Shown: positions 26,936 to 36,289 of the stretch, piece after piece
How the letters are laid out: each line of letters opens with the position of its first letter
Position numbering within the stretch: position 1 is the first letter of the stretch
Assembly: GCA_002432865.1 (NCBI GenBank)
Contig: DJGX01000009.1
Location: 62,001 to 126,000 of the forward strand
Direction of reading: 5' to 3'
Length of the DNA: 64,000 nt
Source: Cloacimonetes bacterium UBA5835
GTDB lineage: Bacteria; Cloacimonadota; Cloacimonadia; Cloacimonadales; Cloacimonadaceae
Notes under the pieces: generated by a model
Database searches by the model: none
What the model saw: the letters and a program-made list of their open reading frames with translations, nothing else
What the model was told of the DNA's origin: nothing
Made by a program: the position numbers and the translations under genes

Positions 26936-28968
26936 TTGCTTTCCTCCAAAAATAGAATATAGTTCTCTACATTATATAAAGCAGCAACACTCCATGCTTG
27001 AGCAGGAGCCCCTTTTGGAAAATGAGGAGCATCACCATCCCAAACTTCTGCAATGGAAGCTATATGACCTTTCATAAAACTGTTACGAAAAGTGGAAATA
27101 AAAGAAGTGAGTGCTTCAATAATTTCTTCTTTTGTTTTTATGCCAGAATAGGCGCGTTCATATAACCCACAAAAAGGTCCAAGTAACCATGCCCAGACAC
27201 TTCCATTATGATATGCAAGGTCTCTTTCTCTTTGTGTTCCATAGTATTTTTTGCGGAACCGGATATCATTAGGGCTTAGAGTCCTAATTCCATAATTGGT
27301 ATACAGTTCATTAAAACTTCGTTCAAATACCTGTTGCAAAACTTCTTGCGAAAATACCTGCCAAGGCAAGGAAAGAGCAATGATAGCATTTGGTCGTATT
27401 TCCATAATAAGTTCCTCACCCACAATTCTATCTGCAAGATAACCTTCATTATAAAACTTTTGTAGAGATGTTTTTACCATATTCTTAATCATTATCAGTT
27501 CATCGTTGGGTTGATACTTCTTACGAGATTTTTGTATGTAGGCAGAACACATTGATTCATAACAACACAAAGCATTATACCAAAGTGAATTTATCTCGAT
27601 GGGAGCTCCATTTCGGGGAGTTATAGGTTTTCCCTCAATCCGAACATCCATCCAAGTTCCATAAGCAAAATCAGAATGCAACTCAATAAGTCCATCAGAT
27701 CGCACCGAAAAAGGGTGTTTATCATTATGTAGAATATTAGTTAAAACTTCTTCCGAAACAGCAATGGTATCTTTCCAGTATTTAACTGTTTGTTTCAGTT
27801 TTCCAAGCTTCCAAAGCAGAATTATTAACCATAGGGTAGAATCTATACTATCGTAATTTGCTTCTTTACCAGATTCTACCATCATATTGGGTATGAGCCC
27901 ATCCTTAATATACCCTTTATATTTATTCAGTATTTTTTCTACAGTTTCTTGTTGATTGGGAGTATGTAATAAAGCATTTAAAACAATCATCGTATCTCTA
28001 CCCCAAGCACCATAAAAAGGATAACCAGCCACAACATCATCATTAGCCAAAAAGTCCTTTAAAGCAAATTCGAGGATTTGTAGATATTCATCATAGTTAT
28101 AAAGAAAATTATCATTATAATCCAAATTATTCAACAAAGCATCATCGCTATCGGGAAATATCGGATAATCCAAAGGTTTAGGCAAATGAGCATATCGTTC
28201 TTCTATTCGTTTTATTAATATCTCTGCATCTTCTATTGAAGTATCACTAAAGAGAAGATAATTGCTTTTGCCTACCTTTAAATCAAAACTAATCTGAACA
28301 AGAGTGATCTGATCACCAATACCTTCATAACCATTCATTACTTCCCAAGGATAAAAAACATTGTAATATACATTACGATTGGGAATAATTTCTCCTTGTA
28401 AAACAGCACCATATAATGAAACATTATTATCCTGTCGATGAATTCTATAACGAGTAAATTTATTAAATTCTTCAATTTCTGTATCAAACTGTAAAAAATC
28501 TAAACTTCCAGGACAATTGAGCTGGTGGTGATTAATCATCGTAAATTTTGGATGAAGTTCAAAATGAAGTAAATGATGCCCTAAATTAGTATATTTAACC
28601 AAAGTTGTATTGGTAGATTCATCCATCATTATTTCTTTCAAAATTAGAATATCATTTTGGTGGGGAAGAGCAGAATACAAAAAAATAGGATATGGTCTCA
28701 ACCACGGTTTTACCAAATGTAAAAAACCCTCAGGATATATACAGTTACTATAATTATTGCTATCCAAGTTGAATATCTCACCACGCCATTCAATCTTTTC
28801 TTCAATACCAGCTACTAAATGGGTACGATTAAATTTATTGTCACTACTTACTAATAAACTATGATATTTACGTTGATTGATAAGATTACCAGTACCCAAA
28901 GCATAACCACCCCTACGGTTAGTAAGAATCCATTCGTGATGGTGGGTTTCCATAAAATAGTTATTCAT
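26932..28968 (-). CDS. glycogen debranching enzyme (amylo-alpha-1,6-glucosidase, GH133)
   Basis: A 678-residue enzyme that removes alpha-1,6 branches from glycogen-type glucan. The N-terminal domain (about 1-270) has WILTNRRGGYALGTGN and the HSLLV segment; the (alpha/alpha)6 catalytic domain (about 290-670) has YGAWGRDTMIVLN, DVRIEGKPITPRNG and YHNGSVWAWLLGP, as in archaeal-type GDE. It is the first gene of the operon, preceded by a gene-free kilobase. An AGGAGG-like site (AAAGGAGG on the minus strand) lies before the ATG. Confidence 0.93.
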   Translation of the reverse strand: MNNYFMETHHHEWILTNRRGGYALGTGNLINQRKYHSLLVSSDNKFNRTHLVAGIEEKIEWRGEIFNLDSNNYSNCIYPEGFLHLVKPWLRPYPIFLYSALPHQNDILILKEIMMDESTNTTLVKYTNLGHHLLHFELHPKFTMINHHQLNCPGSLDFLQFDTEIEEFNKFTRYRIHRQDNNVSLYGAVLQGEIIPNRNVYYNVFYPWEVMNGYEGIGDQITLVQISFDLKVGKSNYLLFSDTSIEDAEILIKRIEERYAHLPKPLDYPIFPDSDDALLNNLDYNDNFLYNYDEYLQILEFALKDFLANDDVVAGYPFYGAWGRDTMIVLNALLHTPNQQETVEKILNKYKGYIKDGLIPNMMVESGKEANYDSIDSTLWLIILLWKLGKLKQTVKYWKDTIAVSEEVLTNILHNDKHPFSVRSDGLIELHSDFAYGTWMDVRIEGKPITPRNGAPIEINSLWYNALCCYESMCSAYIQKSRKKYQPNDELIMIKNMVKTSLQKFYNEGYLADRIVGEELIMEIRPNAIIALSLPWQVFSQEVLQQVFERSFNELYTNYGIRTLSPNDIRFRKKYYGTQRERDLAYHNGSVWAWLLGPFCGLYERAYSGIKTKEEIIEALTSFISTFRNSFMKGHIASIAEVWDGDAPHFPKGAPAQAWSVAALYNVENYILFLEESK

Positions 28969-30020
28969 TAAACCTCCTTTAACTTATGCGATACTTTTGT
29001 GTTGATTTTTTTCCATATACGCATTTCCGTCAAGCAAATTCTTTAGTTAATTGCATAATAGATAGTTATTAGATATATACATCATAGCTTGAAGATCGTA
29101 GTATAACCAGAAGTATAGATATTATCTCGATCATATTTTAATTAAGTTGGATAAATATTGGAAAAAAAATTCGGTTTTTTATATACATTATTTTATTTTC
29201 TCTATCTTCCTAAAACCTTCATATTTGTCCATTTTTTTATGGATATCGATATTACGGGATTAATAATTGAGCGCATTCTCATTATTCTATTCATCGTATT
29301 TTGTTCTTTATTTATAAGTTACATACACTGTAAAACAACAAGGGTTACTACATAAATTAAACCATATTTTTGTCTATAAAGAAAAGAGAAGGAACCAAAT
29401 ATACTCCAGCTAAATGCTTACTCTCCACATTATACCATAGTTCTTATCGATAAGAGATAATTAATTTTACTCTCTCATCAAAAGTATATTAATCCTTAAA
29501 CAACCCTTAATCAAGCGTTAATAATTAAGGAGTGATTAAGGATTGATAAAGGAGTGATAAAGATATGATTGTCGGTTATAAGTAAGGGAATAATCTGATT
29601 ATTATAAGTGATCACTGAAAACGGCAAATTTGATCACATAAATTTGTAAATTCTAAAGGCATTATTCATCCTTCCGATCATAGTTTGTTGTATTATCCTG
29701 GAAGATACCTGAGTGCTTTGCAGTGTAAGGGAATGTAGGTTAGTATTACCACTCTGATGATACTAAAATGGAGGGTTTTTTAATACGCTTAAGTATGAAT
29801 TTAGTCTCAATTCTGTAATAAAAAGCCAAAGAACTGGCTATTCAGCTAATTATAAATGTAGCTCTGAATTATATGACTCCTTACGAGTTATACGATGTTG
29901 CTTGGCAGAAAACATAATTTAGATTTTAGTTTGAAAATATTAACAGAAATGCGCGTATAGAAAAAATCAAAAATCAGTTCGCTTATTATAGAACTTGATA
30001 ATAATATGTAGTTATAAGCT
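28969..30020. other. kilobase gene-free region upstream of the alpha-glucan operon
   Basis: No credible gene or RNA on either strand in about 1050 bases. A frame at 29158-29355 could encode 65 hydrophobic residues but has only a TTG start and no ribosome site. The one organised element is the 11-bp repeat array at 29489-29568. The region should also hold the promoter for the alpha-glucan operon near 28970-29100. Confidence 0.6.
29489..29568. repeat. head-to-head array of 11-bp repeats
   Basis: Four tandem 11-base units run at 29525-29535 (TTAAGGAGTGA), 29536-29546 (TTAAGGATTGA), 29547-29557 (TAAAGGAGTGA) and 29558-29568 (TAAAGATATGA). Three units in the opposite orientation lie at 29489-29499, 29500-29510 and 29511-29521 (on the minus strand TTAAGGATTAA, TTAAGGGTTGT, TTAACGCTTGA). 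A three-base spacer marks the centre. Period is close to one helical turn. Possible roles: binding sites for an oligomeric protein, an iteron-like element, or a mobile-element remnant. Confidence 0.75.
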
Positions 30021-30971
30021 TTAATTTGTGATAGTTGTGTAGTTTCTTATGCCTTTGCTTATCAACTCAAGGGATTCAGTTAAAGAAGGCATAGCAGAGA
30101 AGTATTTACTATAAATGATTATTAATTCTTGGTGTTCTTCATTTAGAGGTTTTACATCGGATAGTTCATATAAAAGATCGTATTTGCCACTGGCTTCTAC
30201 TGTAACATATTCATAATCAACAGTACGGATGTAGTTTCCATCTTCATCAAAAAGCCCAAGAATAAAGTAGCCAGTAATTTCGACAGGTAAATTATTATGT
30301 AAAGTTACATAAACATCGGCAGGATGAGGTAATTTAGCAACATCATAAAGAAATAGTTCATCTTGAGGTACAGGAACGACATTAATTTCACTATCCAAAT
30401 CGAAGGCTTGTTCATCTAACCAATTACCGGAATAAGAACGCGCCGATTTGAAGCCACCAAAATAGGCAAGGGTCCTTTCTTCATATTCTTTGATGCCGGG
30501 ATCATTTATTATATAGGAAGACGGGTTATCTTTGGGGCCATTTTGTTTGATAACAAGAACCCAGTGGCTCCGTCTACCATTAACTTTTACAATAACCTTA
30601 TTGCCTTTTTCCAATTCTCCCGAAAGGAAATCCCAATCGTTACGTTTTGTGCTTTGAGCAACTAATTCGAGCCCCAATCCACTGCCATCAATTTCACCTG
30701 GAATTTGCCAACGCATATTGTTTCCAGCATAGCCACCATTTTTTTGTAACCATTCGTTTAAGCGATCAGGAGTCATATACTGATTACTTGCCTCTGCATT
30801 TAGAAGCATAGATAAACAACTAAGCACACACCCGCTACTACCTATGGAACTATTTCCAGACCCTAACCTTTCCGATTTCCAGCGTTCGTCATTTTGTGAA
30901 TACCAGTTAAAGCTTCCAGCTAAAAGTGGTATGCACAAAATTAACATTAATAATAAGTTCAATCTTTTCAT
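30021..30971 (-). CDS. exported C39-like (papain-fold) peptidase
   Basis: A 316-residue exported protein from the ATG at 30971; a start ten codons upstream would put polar residues before the signal. Signal peptide MKRLNLLLMLILCIPLLAG is followed by a C39-like domain: WYSQNDERW, the nucleophile Cys in SSGCVLSCLSM, catalytic His in RRSHWVLVI and Asp in IINDPG. The last third is a separate beta-rich part. Such proteins cleave peptides or cross-links in the envelope; the substrate is unknown. A TTGACA hexamer lies 78 bases upstream. Stands apart from its neighbours. Confidence 0.85.
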   Translation of the reverse strand: MKRLNLLLMLILCIPLLAGSFNWYSQNDERWKSERLGSGNSSIGSSGCVLSCLSMLLNAEASNQYMTPDRLNEWLQKNGGYAGNNMRWQIPGEIDGSGLGLELVAQSTKRNDWDFLSGELEKGNKVIVKVNGRRSHWVLVIKQNGPKDNPSSYIINDPGIKEYEERTLAYFGGFKSARSYSGNWLDEQAFDLDSEINVVPVPQDELFLYDVAKLPHPADVYVTLHNNLPVEITGYFILGLFDEDGNYIRTVDYEYVTVEASGKYDLLYELSDVKPLNEEHQELIIIYSKYFSAMPSLTESLELISKGIRNYTTITN

Positions 30972-31068
30972 AAGCAAGTCACCGTTAGATAACAACAGCA
31001 AATATAAATAATTATAATGGAGAAACTACAATTCTGACGAGGAAGATTTGTCAATCTTTTTTTATGTT

Positions 31069-32958
31069 TCAATAGGCAAAAACAACTCCACTGATAGGAA
31101 ATATCCATTCATTCAATTCTGTAGACACTCTTATTTCTCTATTATTTTGAGTAATAAGGGGATCTTTATCTTGTCCTGAAAAAAAAGGAACACAATCAAC
31201 TTCTTTAATTTCCTGTGGATATTGAAAAGTGATATCTACTCCCCTAGTGAGTTCTGTGATAAAAACACTGAATTGATGAGCAGAGGTTGGATATAAGGTT
31301 TGGGTGTTGATAGTAAAATGCACTTTTTTACCTATTTTTCCCCTTAGCTTAGGATGGCTGCATTTAATTTCTAAACAGTCATTTATATGCTTGATACTGG
31401 TTTCCAAGATGAGTTCATCTACCTGAACCAGACAAACAATAAAGCTTTCATTATCAAGTTTAAAACTATCATCCATAAGCCATCTGTATTCTACATCTCC
31501 ATTTTTAAAATATCTTCGTAAGACTTCATCAGAGGATGCACAAACAACTAAAAAATAATCGTTACTGAGCACTTTGTCGAAATTTAATAAAGTAGATGCA
31601 TTATAATAACCAGCAATCAAAGAACTAGAAAAGACAATTTTATGATGGAAATTATGGCGGTAATGGATATCTCTATCCTTATAATAAAAGAAATCTCTTA
31701 ACATTTCACGATAGATAATTTCTCCAATTTCTATGCTCTGTAACCGCTGGGCAATTGCTGATTCGATAATTTTATTCAGTTTTGAATCCGGAAAATCGTC
31801 TGGGACAAAATCTCGCCTTAATAATGGGATGCTGTGAATCAATTTTCCATTTTGAAAAAAATAACTTTTTGCGCGTCGTCCCACCTGGCAAAGTAATTCA
31901 TAAGAATTTCCTCCATATTTGGCAACTAAATTTTCTGCCCTTGTTTCTAATCTTGAACCACCTAAGAGAGTTGCCACATCTCCGATTTTGGGTTTATCTA
32001 TATCACTTAAATCGATACATATCATATCCATTGAAATTCGGCCAATAACTTTACAAAGTACATTATCCAGCCAAACAACACCATTATTGGAAAGCATAAA
32101 ATCATAGCCATCTGCATATCCAATAGGAAGAATTCCATAAACACAATCTTTATCAGCTATCCAGGAACGATTATAACCAATAGATTCACCCTTGGAGATA
32201 TGCTTTATTTGTGAGAGAGTAGTTTTAAAAGTCATAACTGGCTGTAAACCGAGATCTTCTTGCAAAGGAATCTGAATTCCATAAGCCATAATGCCTAATC
32301 GTACTAAATTACTTCGTTTTCCCAATTTATTTATTAGGGCATGGGAATTATCTATATGAATATATTTTGGTCTTTCAGGAAGTTGGTCTATCACTTTCCA
32401 GAATCTTTCTTCCTGCTGATTACTAAACTCTATGTCATCATCTGCAGAGGCAAAATGACTGAATACCCCTTCTATATTAAGGTTGCTCAGCTTTTGTATC
32501 TGGGAATAAAAATCAGAAAATTCGCTATCCAGAATTCCGCTGCGATGCATACCTGTATCTACTTTCAAATGGATAATTGCCTGTTTATCTTTTACTACAG
32601 CAGCTTTATTTAGAGCTTTGGCAAAATTCAAGGAAGTAACATTAACGGCCAAATCATTGTCTAAAATAACATTTATTTCGCTGGTTAAACAGGGAGAAAG
32701 AATTAAAATTGGAGATTTGCATCCCTGAAGTCTTAATAAACGGCCTTCTTCTGGATTGGCAACTCCAAAATAAACTGCTCCTTCTTCAGAAGCAATTTTA
32801 CTTATTTCAATTGCTCCATGCCCATAAGCATCTGCTTTTACAATCATCATAAATTGCTGATGCGGTTCAAGATAACTTTTAAGAATGCTTAAATTCTTTC
32901 TGAAAGCAGAGAGATCAATTTCAACCCAGCTGCGATCGCAAATATTCTTTTTTATCAT
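31069..32958 (-). CDS. alr: alanine racemase with an unrecognised C-terminal domain
   Basis: Residues 1-370 form a full PLP-dependent alanine racemase that makes D-alanine for peptidoglycan: PLP lysine K41 in VKADAYGHG, catalytic tyrosine Y262 in ESIGYNRSW, GILPIGYADGYD and GRISMDMICIDLSD. Residues 375-629 add about 255 residues that belong to no racemase I know (the usual fusion is to MurF, at the N-terminal side). The extension is rich in aromatic and acidic residues, has no membrane segment and begins LLRRDFVPDDFPDSKLNKII. It follows phoH by three bases. A long frame and continuous codon use argue that the extension is real and not a sequencing error. Confidence 0.92.
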   Translation of the reverse strand: MIKKNICDRSWVEIDLSAFRKNLSILKSYLEPHQQFMMIVKADAYGHGAIEISKIASEEGAVYFGVANPEEGRLLRLQGCKSPILILSPCLTSEINVILDNDLAVNVTSLNFAKALNKAAVVKDKQAIIHLKVDTGMHRSGILDSEFSDFYSQIQKLSNLNIEGVFSHFASADDDIEFSNQQEERFWKVIDQLPERPKYIHIDNSHALINKLGKRSNLVRLGIMAYGIQIPLQEDLGLQPVMTFKTTLSQIKHISKGESIGYNRSWIADKDCVYGILPIGYADGYDFMLSNNGVVWLDNVLCKVIGRISMDMICIDLSDIDKPKIGDVATLLGGSRLETRAENLVAKYGGNSYELLCQVGRRAKSYFFQNGKLIHSIPLLRRDFVPDDFPDSKLNKIIESAIAQRLQSIEIGEIIYREMLRDFFYYKDRDIHYRHNFHHKIVFSSSLIAGYYNASTLLNFDKVLSNDYFLVVCASSDEVLRRYFKNGDVEYRWLMDDSFKLDNESFIVCLVQVDELILETSIKHINDCLEIKCSHPKLRGKIGKKVHFTINTQTLYPTSAHQFSVFITELTRGVDITFQYPQEIKEVDCVPFFSGQDKDPLITQNNREIRVSTELNEWIFPISGVVFAY

Positions 32959-32961
32959 AGC

Positions 32962-34302
32962 TTATAGATATTTGGCAGCCAAATCTGCTAAAGCACTTCG
33001 TTCACCTTTATCTAAAGTGATATGACCCACAAGGATCTCACCCTTAAACTTTTCAACGGAAACAGATAGTCCATTGCTTTGGGAATCAAGATAGGGTATA
33101 TCGATCTGATAAGGATCTCCAGTTAGAACTACTTTAGTGTTTTCGCCAGCTCTGGTAATAATCGTTTTCATTTCATGAGGGCTCAAATTTTGAGCTTCAT
33201 CAATTATAAAAAACTGATCAGGTAAGCTCCGTCCTCTGATATAGGTTAAAGGTTCCAGTTCTAAAAAACCATAATCAGTAAGGTCATTAACACTGGTTCT
33301 TTTTTTTGTATTGGAATTCGGTTTGTTTTTATCTAAATGCGAAGATAGCAGTATCTCCATGTTATCGTAGATCGGTTGCATCCAGGGATTAAATTTCTCA
33401 CTTTTGGAACCAGGTAAATAGCCAAGGTCTTTTCCTAAAGGAGAAATGGGACGAGAAATAACCAAGCGTGAGTACTTTTGTTCTTCTACAACCTTTTGCA
33501 AGCCAGCTGCTATAGCCAAAAGGGTTTTCCCAGTTCCTGCTTTTCCAGATAAACTCACCAGCTTGATGCTATCATCCAAAAGAATATCTAAAGCCATTTC
33601 TTGTTCAAAATTGCGGGCTTTGATTCCATATACATATTGGCCAGTATAGTGTTTTATTACATAAAGTTGATTTCGGCCTTTATGGTAACGCAAAATTGTA
33701 TATTTATCAGGATTATCAGGAGTAGGGATTCTAACAAATTGATTGGCAAAATAATCCCCAAAGATGTTGTTTATATATCCCTTCTCTTCTATTTCACGGT
33801 ATTGCTCAGGTTCCACATCAAGTATTTCCCATCCGGTGAAAAATTCATCATATTTAATAGTGTCGGTTTCATAATTCTCTGCGTTGATGCCAACACAATC
33901 TGCTTTTACCCGAACATTTACATCTTTGGAAACCAAAGTAACAATAGATTCGGGATACTTATTTTTAAAATACAAGGCTGTACTGATTATCAAATTGTCA
34001 TTACGGTCCATAAATAAAAGCTCGGAAGCTGTGGCCGTTATTTCTTTGTTGATCGTTATTTGTATTGTTCCCCCATTCTCTGTAGGAACACCTTCCTGCA
34101 AACTCCCTTTTTTGCGTAAAGCATCAAGAAAACGACCAATTTGACGGGCATTCCTACTTTTTTCATCAACCCCTTTTTTAAATTGATCAATCTCTTCAAT
34201 AACCACAATAGGTAAAACAACTCTATTATCCTGAAAGGAAAATAGAGCTTGCGGATTATGAATTAGTACATTTGTATCCAGGACAAAAATTTTCTTTTCC
34301 AT
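32962..34302 (-). CDS. PhoH-family ATPase with PIN nuclease domain (PhoH2)
   Basis: A cytoplasmic protein of 446 residues joining a PIN RNase domain (KIFVLDTNVLIHNP at the start, acidic residues through about 150) to a PhoH helicase-like ATPase (Walker A LSGKAGTGKTLLA near 260, Walker B FIIDEAQN). PhoH2 proteins unwind and cut RNA. Two ATGs are available; AAGGA touches the one at 34311 but lies nine bases before 34302, so the latter is chosen. Transcribed with alanine racemase, three bases apart. Confidence 0.93.
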   Translation of the reverse strand: MEKKIFVLDTNVLIHNPQALFSFQDNRVVLPIVVIEEIDQFKKGVDEKSRNARQIGRFLDALRKKGSLQEGVPTENGGTIQITINKEITATASELLFMDRNDNLIISTALYFKNKYPESIVTLVSKDVNVRVKADCVGINAENYETDTIKYDEFFTGWEILDVEPEQYREIEEKGYINNIFGDYFANQFVRIPTPDNPDKYTILRYHKGRNQLYVIKHYTGQYVYGIKARNFEQEMALDILLDDSIKLVSLSGKAGTGKTLLAIAAGLQKVVEEQKYSRLVISRPISPLGKDLGYLPGSKSEKFNPWMQPIYDNMEILLSSHLDKNKPNSNTKKRTSVNDLTDYGFLELEPLTYIRGRSLPDQFFIIDEAQNLSPHEMKTIITRAGENTKVVLTGDPYQIDIPYLDSQSNGLSVSVEKFKGEILVGHITLDKGERSALADLAAKYL

Positions 34303-34546
34303 TCTATACATTCCTTTTTATATATATTAATGCTTTCTAATTTCTTCGCAAACTGCTTTCCAATCGAACTTTGAAAAATCAGAGCTTATTTCTTAATCGA
34401 AAGTAGAAAGAAATAGTTTTGTATCAATGTAAGAAACAACAAACAACTTATATAATGAGCTATTGTTAGTCAATGATTATTTTATCCTGGGTAACGCATA
34501 CTAACTCGAATAATTATGAGGGAAAATAATTCGGTGCACAAAAAAA

Positions 34547-34634
34547 TGGTGCTGAAGGGGGGACTCGAACCCCCATGAGCTCATTGCTCACTAGTCCCTG
34601 AAACTAGCGTGTATACCAATTTCACCACTTCAGC
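34547..34634 (-). tRNA. tRNA-Leu (anticodon CAG)
   Basis: On the minus strand GCTGAAG pairs with CTTCAGC (34628-34634 with 34551-34557). The anticodon arm CTAGT-TTCAGGG-ACTAG gives CAG; a long variable arm (GAGCAATGAGCTC) marks class II; the T arm GGGGG-TTCGAGT-CCCCC and encoded CCA (34547-34549) complete it. A TTGACA at 34670-34675 with a weak AAATAG 17 bases on may be the promoter. Confidence 0.96.
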
Positions 34635-34646
34635 ACATTTGTTTTT

Positions 34647-34675
34647 CTATTTTTAAGACAGCCTTTTTTTGTCAA
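34647..34675 (-). promoter_or_regulatory. possible tRNA-Leu promoter
   Basis: TTGACA (34675 to 34670), a 17-base spacer and AAATAG (34652 to 34647) would start transcription about six bases before the tRNA. The -35 is perfect; the -10 is poor. Confidence 0.35.
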
Positions 34676-34809
34676 GCCCGATTTTCATATTGGTATTTAG
34701 ATATTATATGTCAGTAATTCAAAAAAAATAGATTTTCCTTGACGGTAAAACCCTATTTTAAACCTTGAAAGCAAATTTGTAACAAATATTAAATAAAGGA
34801 GATTCATCA

Positions 34810-36144
34810 ATGAAACGCAAAGTTATCATTATGGGTGCAGCAGGAAGGGACTTTCACAATTTCAATGTTTTCTTCCGCGATAATAAGGATTATGAAGTTG
34901 TAGCTTTTACTGCTACTCAGATTCCTGGAATTGACGACAAAAAATATCCGGCTGCTTTAGCTGGAAAACTCTATCCTGATGGTATTAATATTTATCCGGA
35001 AAGCGAAATTAAAAATTTGATTAAGCAACACAATGTCGATTTAGTAGTTTTAGCTTATAGCGATCTTCCTTACGAAGTTGTGATGCATAAAGCCTCAATT
35101 ATTAACTCCACTGGTGCAGATTTTATGTTGATGGGCAAAGATAATACTACCCTGAAAACCAGCAAACCTTTGGTTACTGTATGCGCGGTAAGAACTGGTT
35201 GCGGAAAGTCTCAAACAACCAGAACAGTGGTAAAAGCTCTCAAAGCTAAAGGATTGAAAGTTGTCTCTATTCGTCATCCTATGCCTTACGGTGACCTCGT
35301 AAAACAAAAAGTTCAGCGTTTTGCAGAACTTGATGACCTCAAAAAGCACAATTGCACTATTGAAGAAATGGAAGAATATGAGCCCCATATTATGATGGGT
35401 AGTGTAATTTATGCAGGTGTAGATTATGCTGCTATTTTAAAAGAAGCAGAGAAAGAAGCGGATGTTATTGTTTGGGATGGTGGAAATAATGATATTCCTT
35501 TCTACACTTCCGATAATGAAATTAAGATCGTAGTTGTAGATCCTCACCGTCCTGGTGATGAGATTTCTTATTATCCAGGTGAAACAAATGTATACTTGGC
35601 TGATGTAATCGTTATTAATAAGATCGATAGCGCCAATCTGTACGATATTAATGAAGTGCGAGAAAATGTTAGAGCAATTAATCCAACGGCTCAAATTATT
35701 GAGGCTGCTTCTCCTTTATTTGTAGATCACCCTGAAATGATCTTAGGCAAAAAAGTTTTAGTGGTGGAAGATGGACCTACTTTAACCCATGGAGAAATGC
35801 AATACGGAGCAGGAGTTGTTGCAGCAGAAAAATATGGTTGTGCAGACCTTGTAGATCCCCGTCCATGGGCTGTTGGTGAAATAAAACAGACTTTCGAAAA
35901 ATATCCCGGAGTTGGATCTTTGCTCCCCGCTATGGGATATAGTTCTAAGCAAATTAAAGACTTAGAAAAGACAATTAACAGTACGGAATGTGATTCTGTA
36001 GTAATTGCTACTCCGATAGACCTTCGCAGAATTATTAAAATAAATAAACCTGCCTGCCAAGTAAGCTATGAATTACAGGAAATCGGTGTTCCTACTATTG
36101 CTGACATCTTAAAGAACTTCGGCAAGAAATCTACAAAAAAATAA
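34810..36144 (+). CDS. cyclic 2,3-diphosphoglycerate synthase-like P-loop protein
   Basis: A 444-residue P-loop protein usually annotated as a predicted GTPase or as a homologue of archaeal cyclic 2,3-diphosphoglycerate synthase. It has a Rossmann-like N-terminal third (KRKVIIMGAAGRDFHNFN), a Walker A ACAVRTGCGKSQTTR-type segment near 125-140 (here VCAVRTGCGKS), VIVWDGGNNDIPFY and VVDPHRPGDE. AAGGAG precedes the ATG. It is followed by carbamate kinase, a pairing I recall from other anaerobes. Activity on 2,3-diphosphoglycerate is not established for bacterial members; another carboxylate-activating or nucleotide-linked role is possible. Confidence 0.8.
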   Translation: MKRKVIIMGAAGRDFHNFNVFFRDNKDYEVVAFTATQIPGIDDKKYPAALAGKLYPDGINIYPESEIKNLIKQHNVDLVVLAYSDLPYEVVMHKASIINSTGADFMLMGKDNTTLKTSKPLVTVCAVRTGCGKSQTTRTVVKALKAKGLKVVSIRHPMPYGDLVKQKVQRFAELDDLKKHNCTIEEMEEYEPHIMMGSVIYAGVDYAAILKEAEKEADVIVWDGGNNDIPFYTSDNEIKIVVVDPHRPGDEISYYPGETNVYLADVIVINKIDSANLYDINEVRENVRAINPTAQIIEAASPLFVDHPEMILGKKVLVVEDGPTLTHGEMQYGAGVVAAEKYGCADLVDPRPWAVGEIKQTFEKYPGVGSLLPAMGYSSKQIKDLEKTINSTECDSVVIATPIDLRRIIKINKPACQVSYELQEIGVPTIADILKNFGKKSTKK

Positions 36145-36154
36145 TCGATAATAC

Positions 36155-36184
36155 ATTGGAGGTGGGTACTTATCCACCTCCAAT
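36155..36184 (+). terminator. perfect 11-bp hairpin between the cDPGS-like gene and arcC
   Basis: ATTGGAGGTGG (36155-36165) and CCACCTCCAAT (36174-36184) pair perfectly around an eight-base loop, eleven bases after the stop. The following TAACTTCT is a poor U run, so it may act as a partial terminator, an RNA-stability element, or both. Confidence 0.6.
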
Positions 36185-36289
36185 TAACTTCTCGCTATGA
36201 ATATTAGGGAGAATTCTCTGTTCCACAAATGAGAATTAACCTGTTTTTTCAATCAAAATAATTTATACAGAACAATAAGGATTTGAGAA

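Noticed and set aside
29158..29355. 65-residue hydrophobic open frame
   Set aside because: Only a TTG start, no ribosome site, AT-rich DNA that gives hydrophobic residues by chance, no family likeness.
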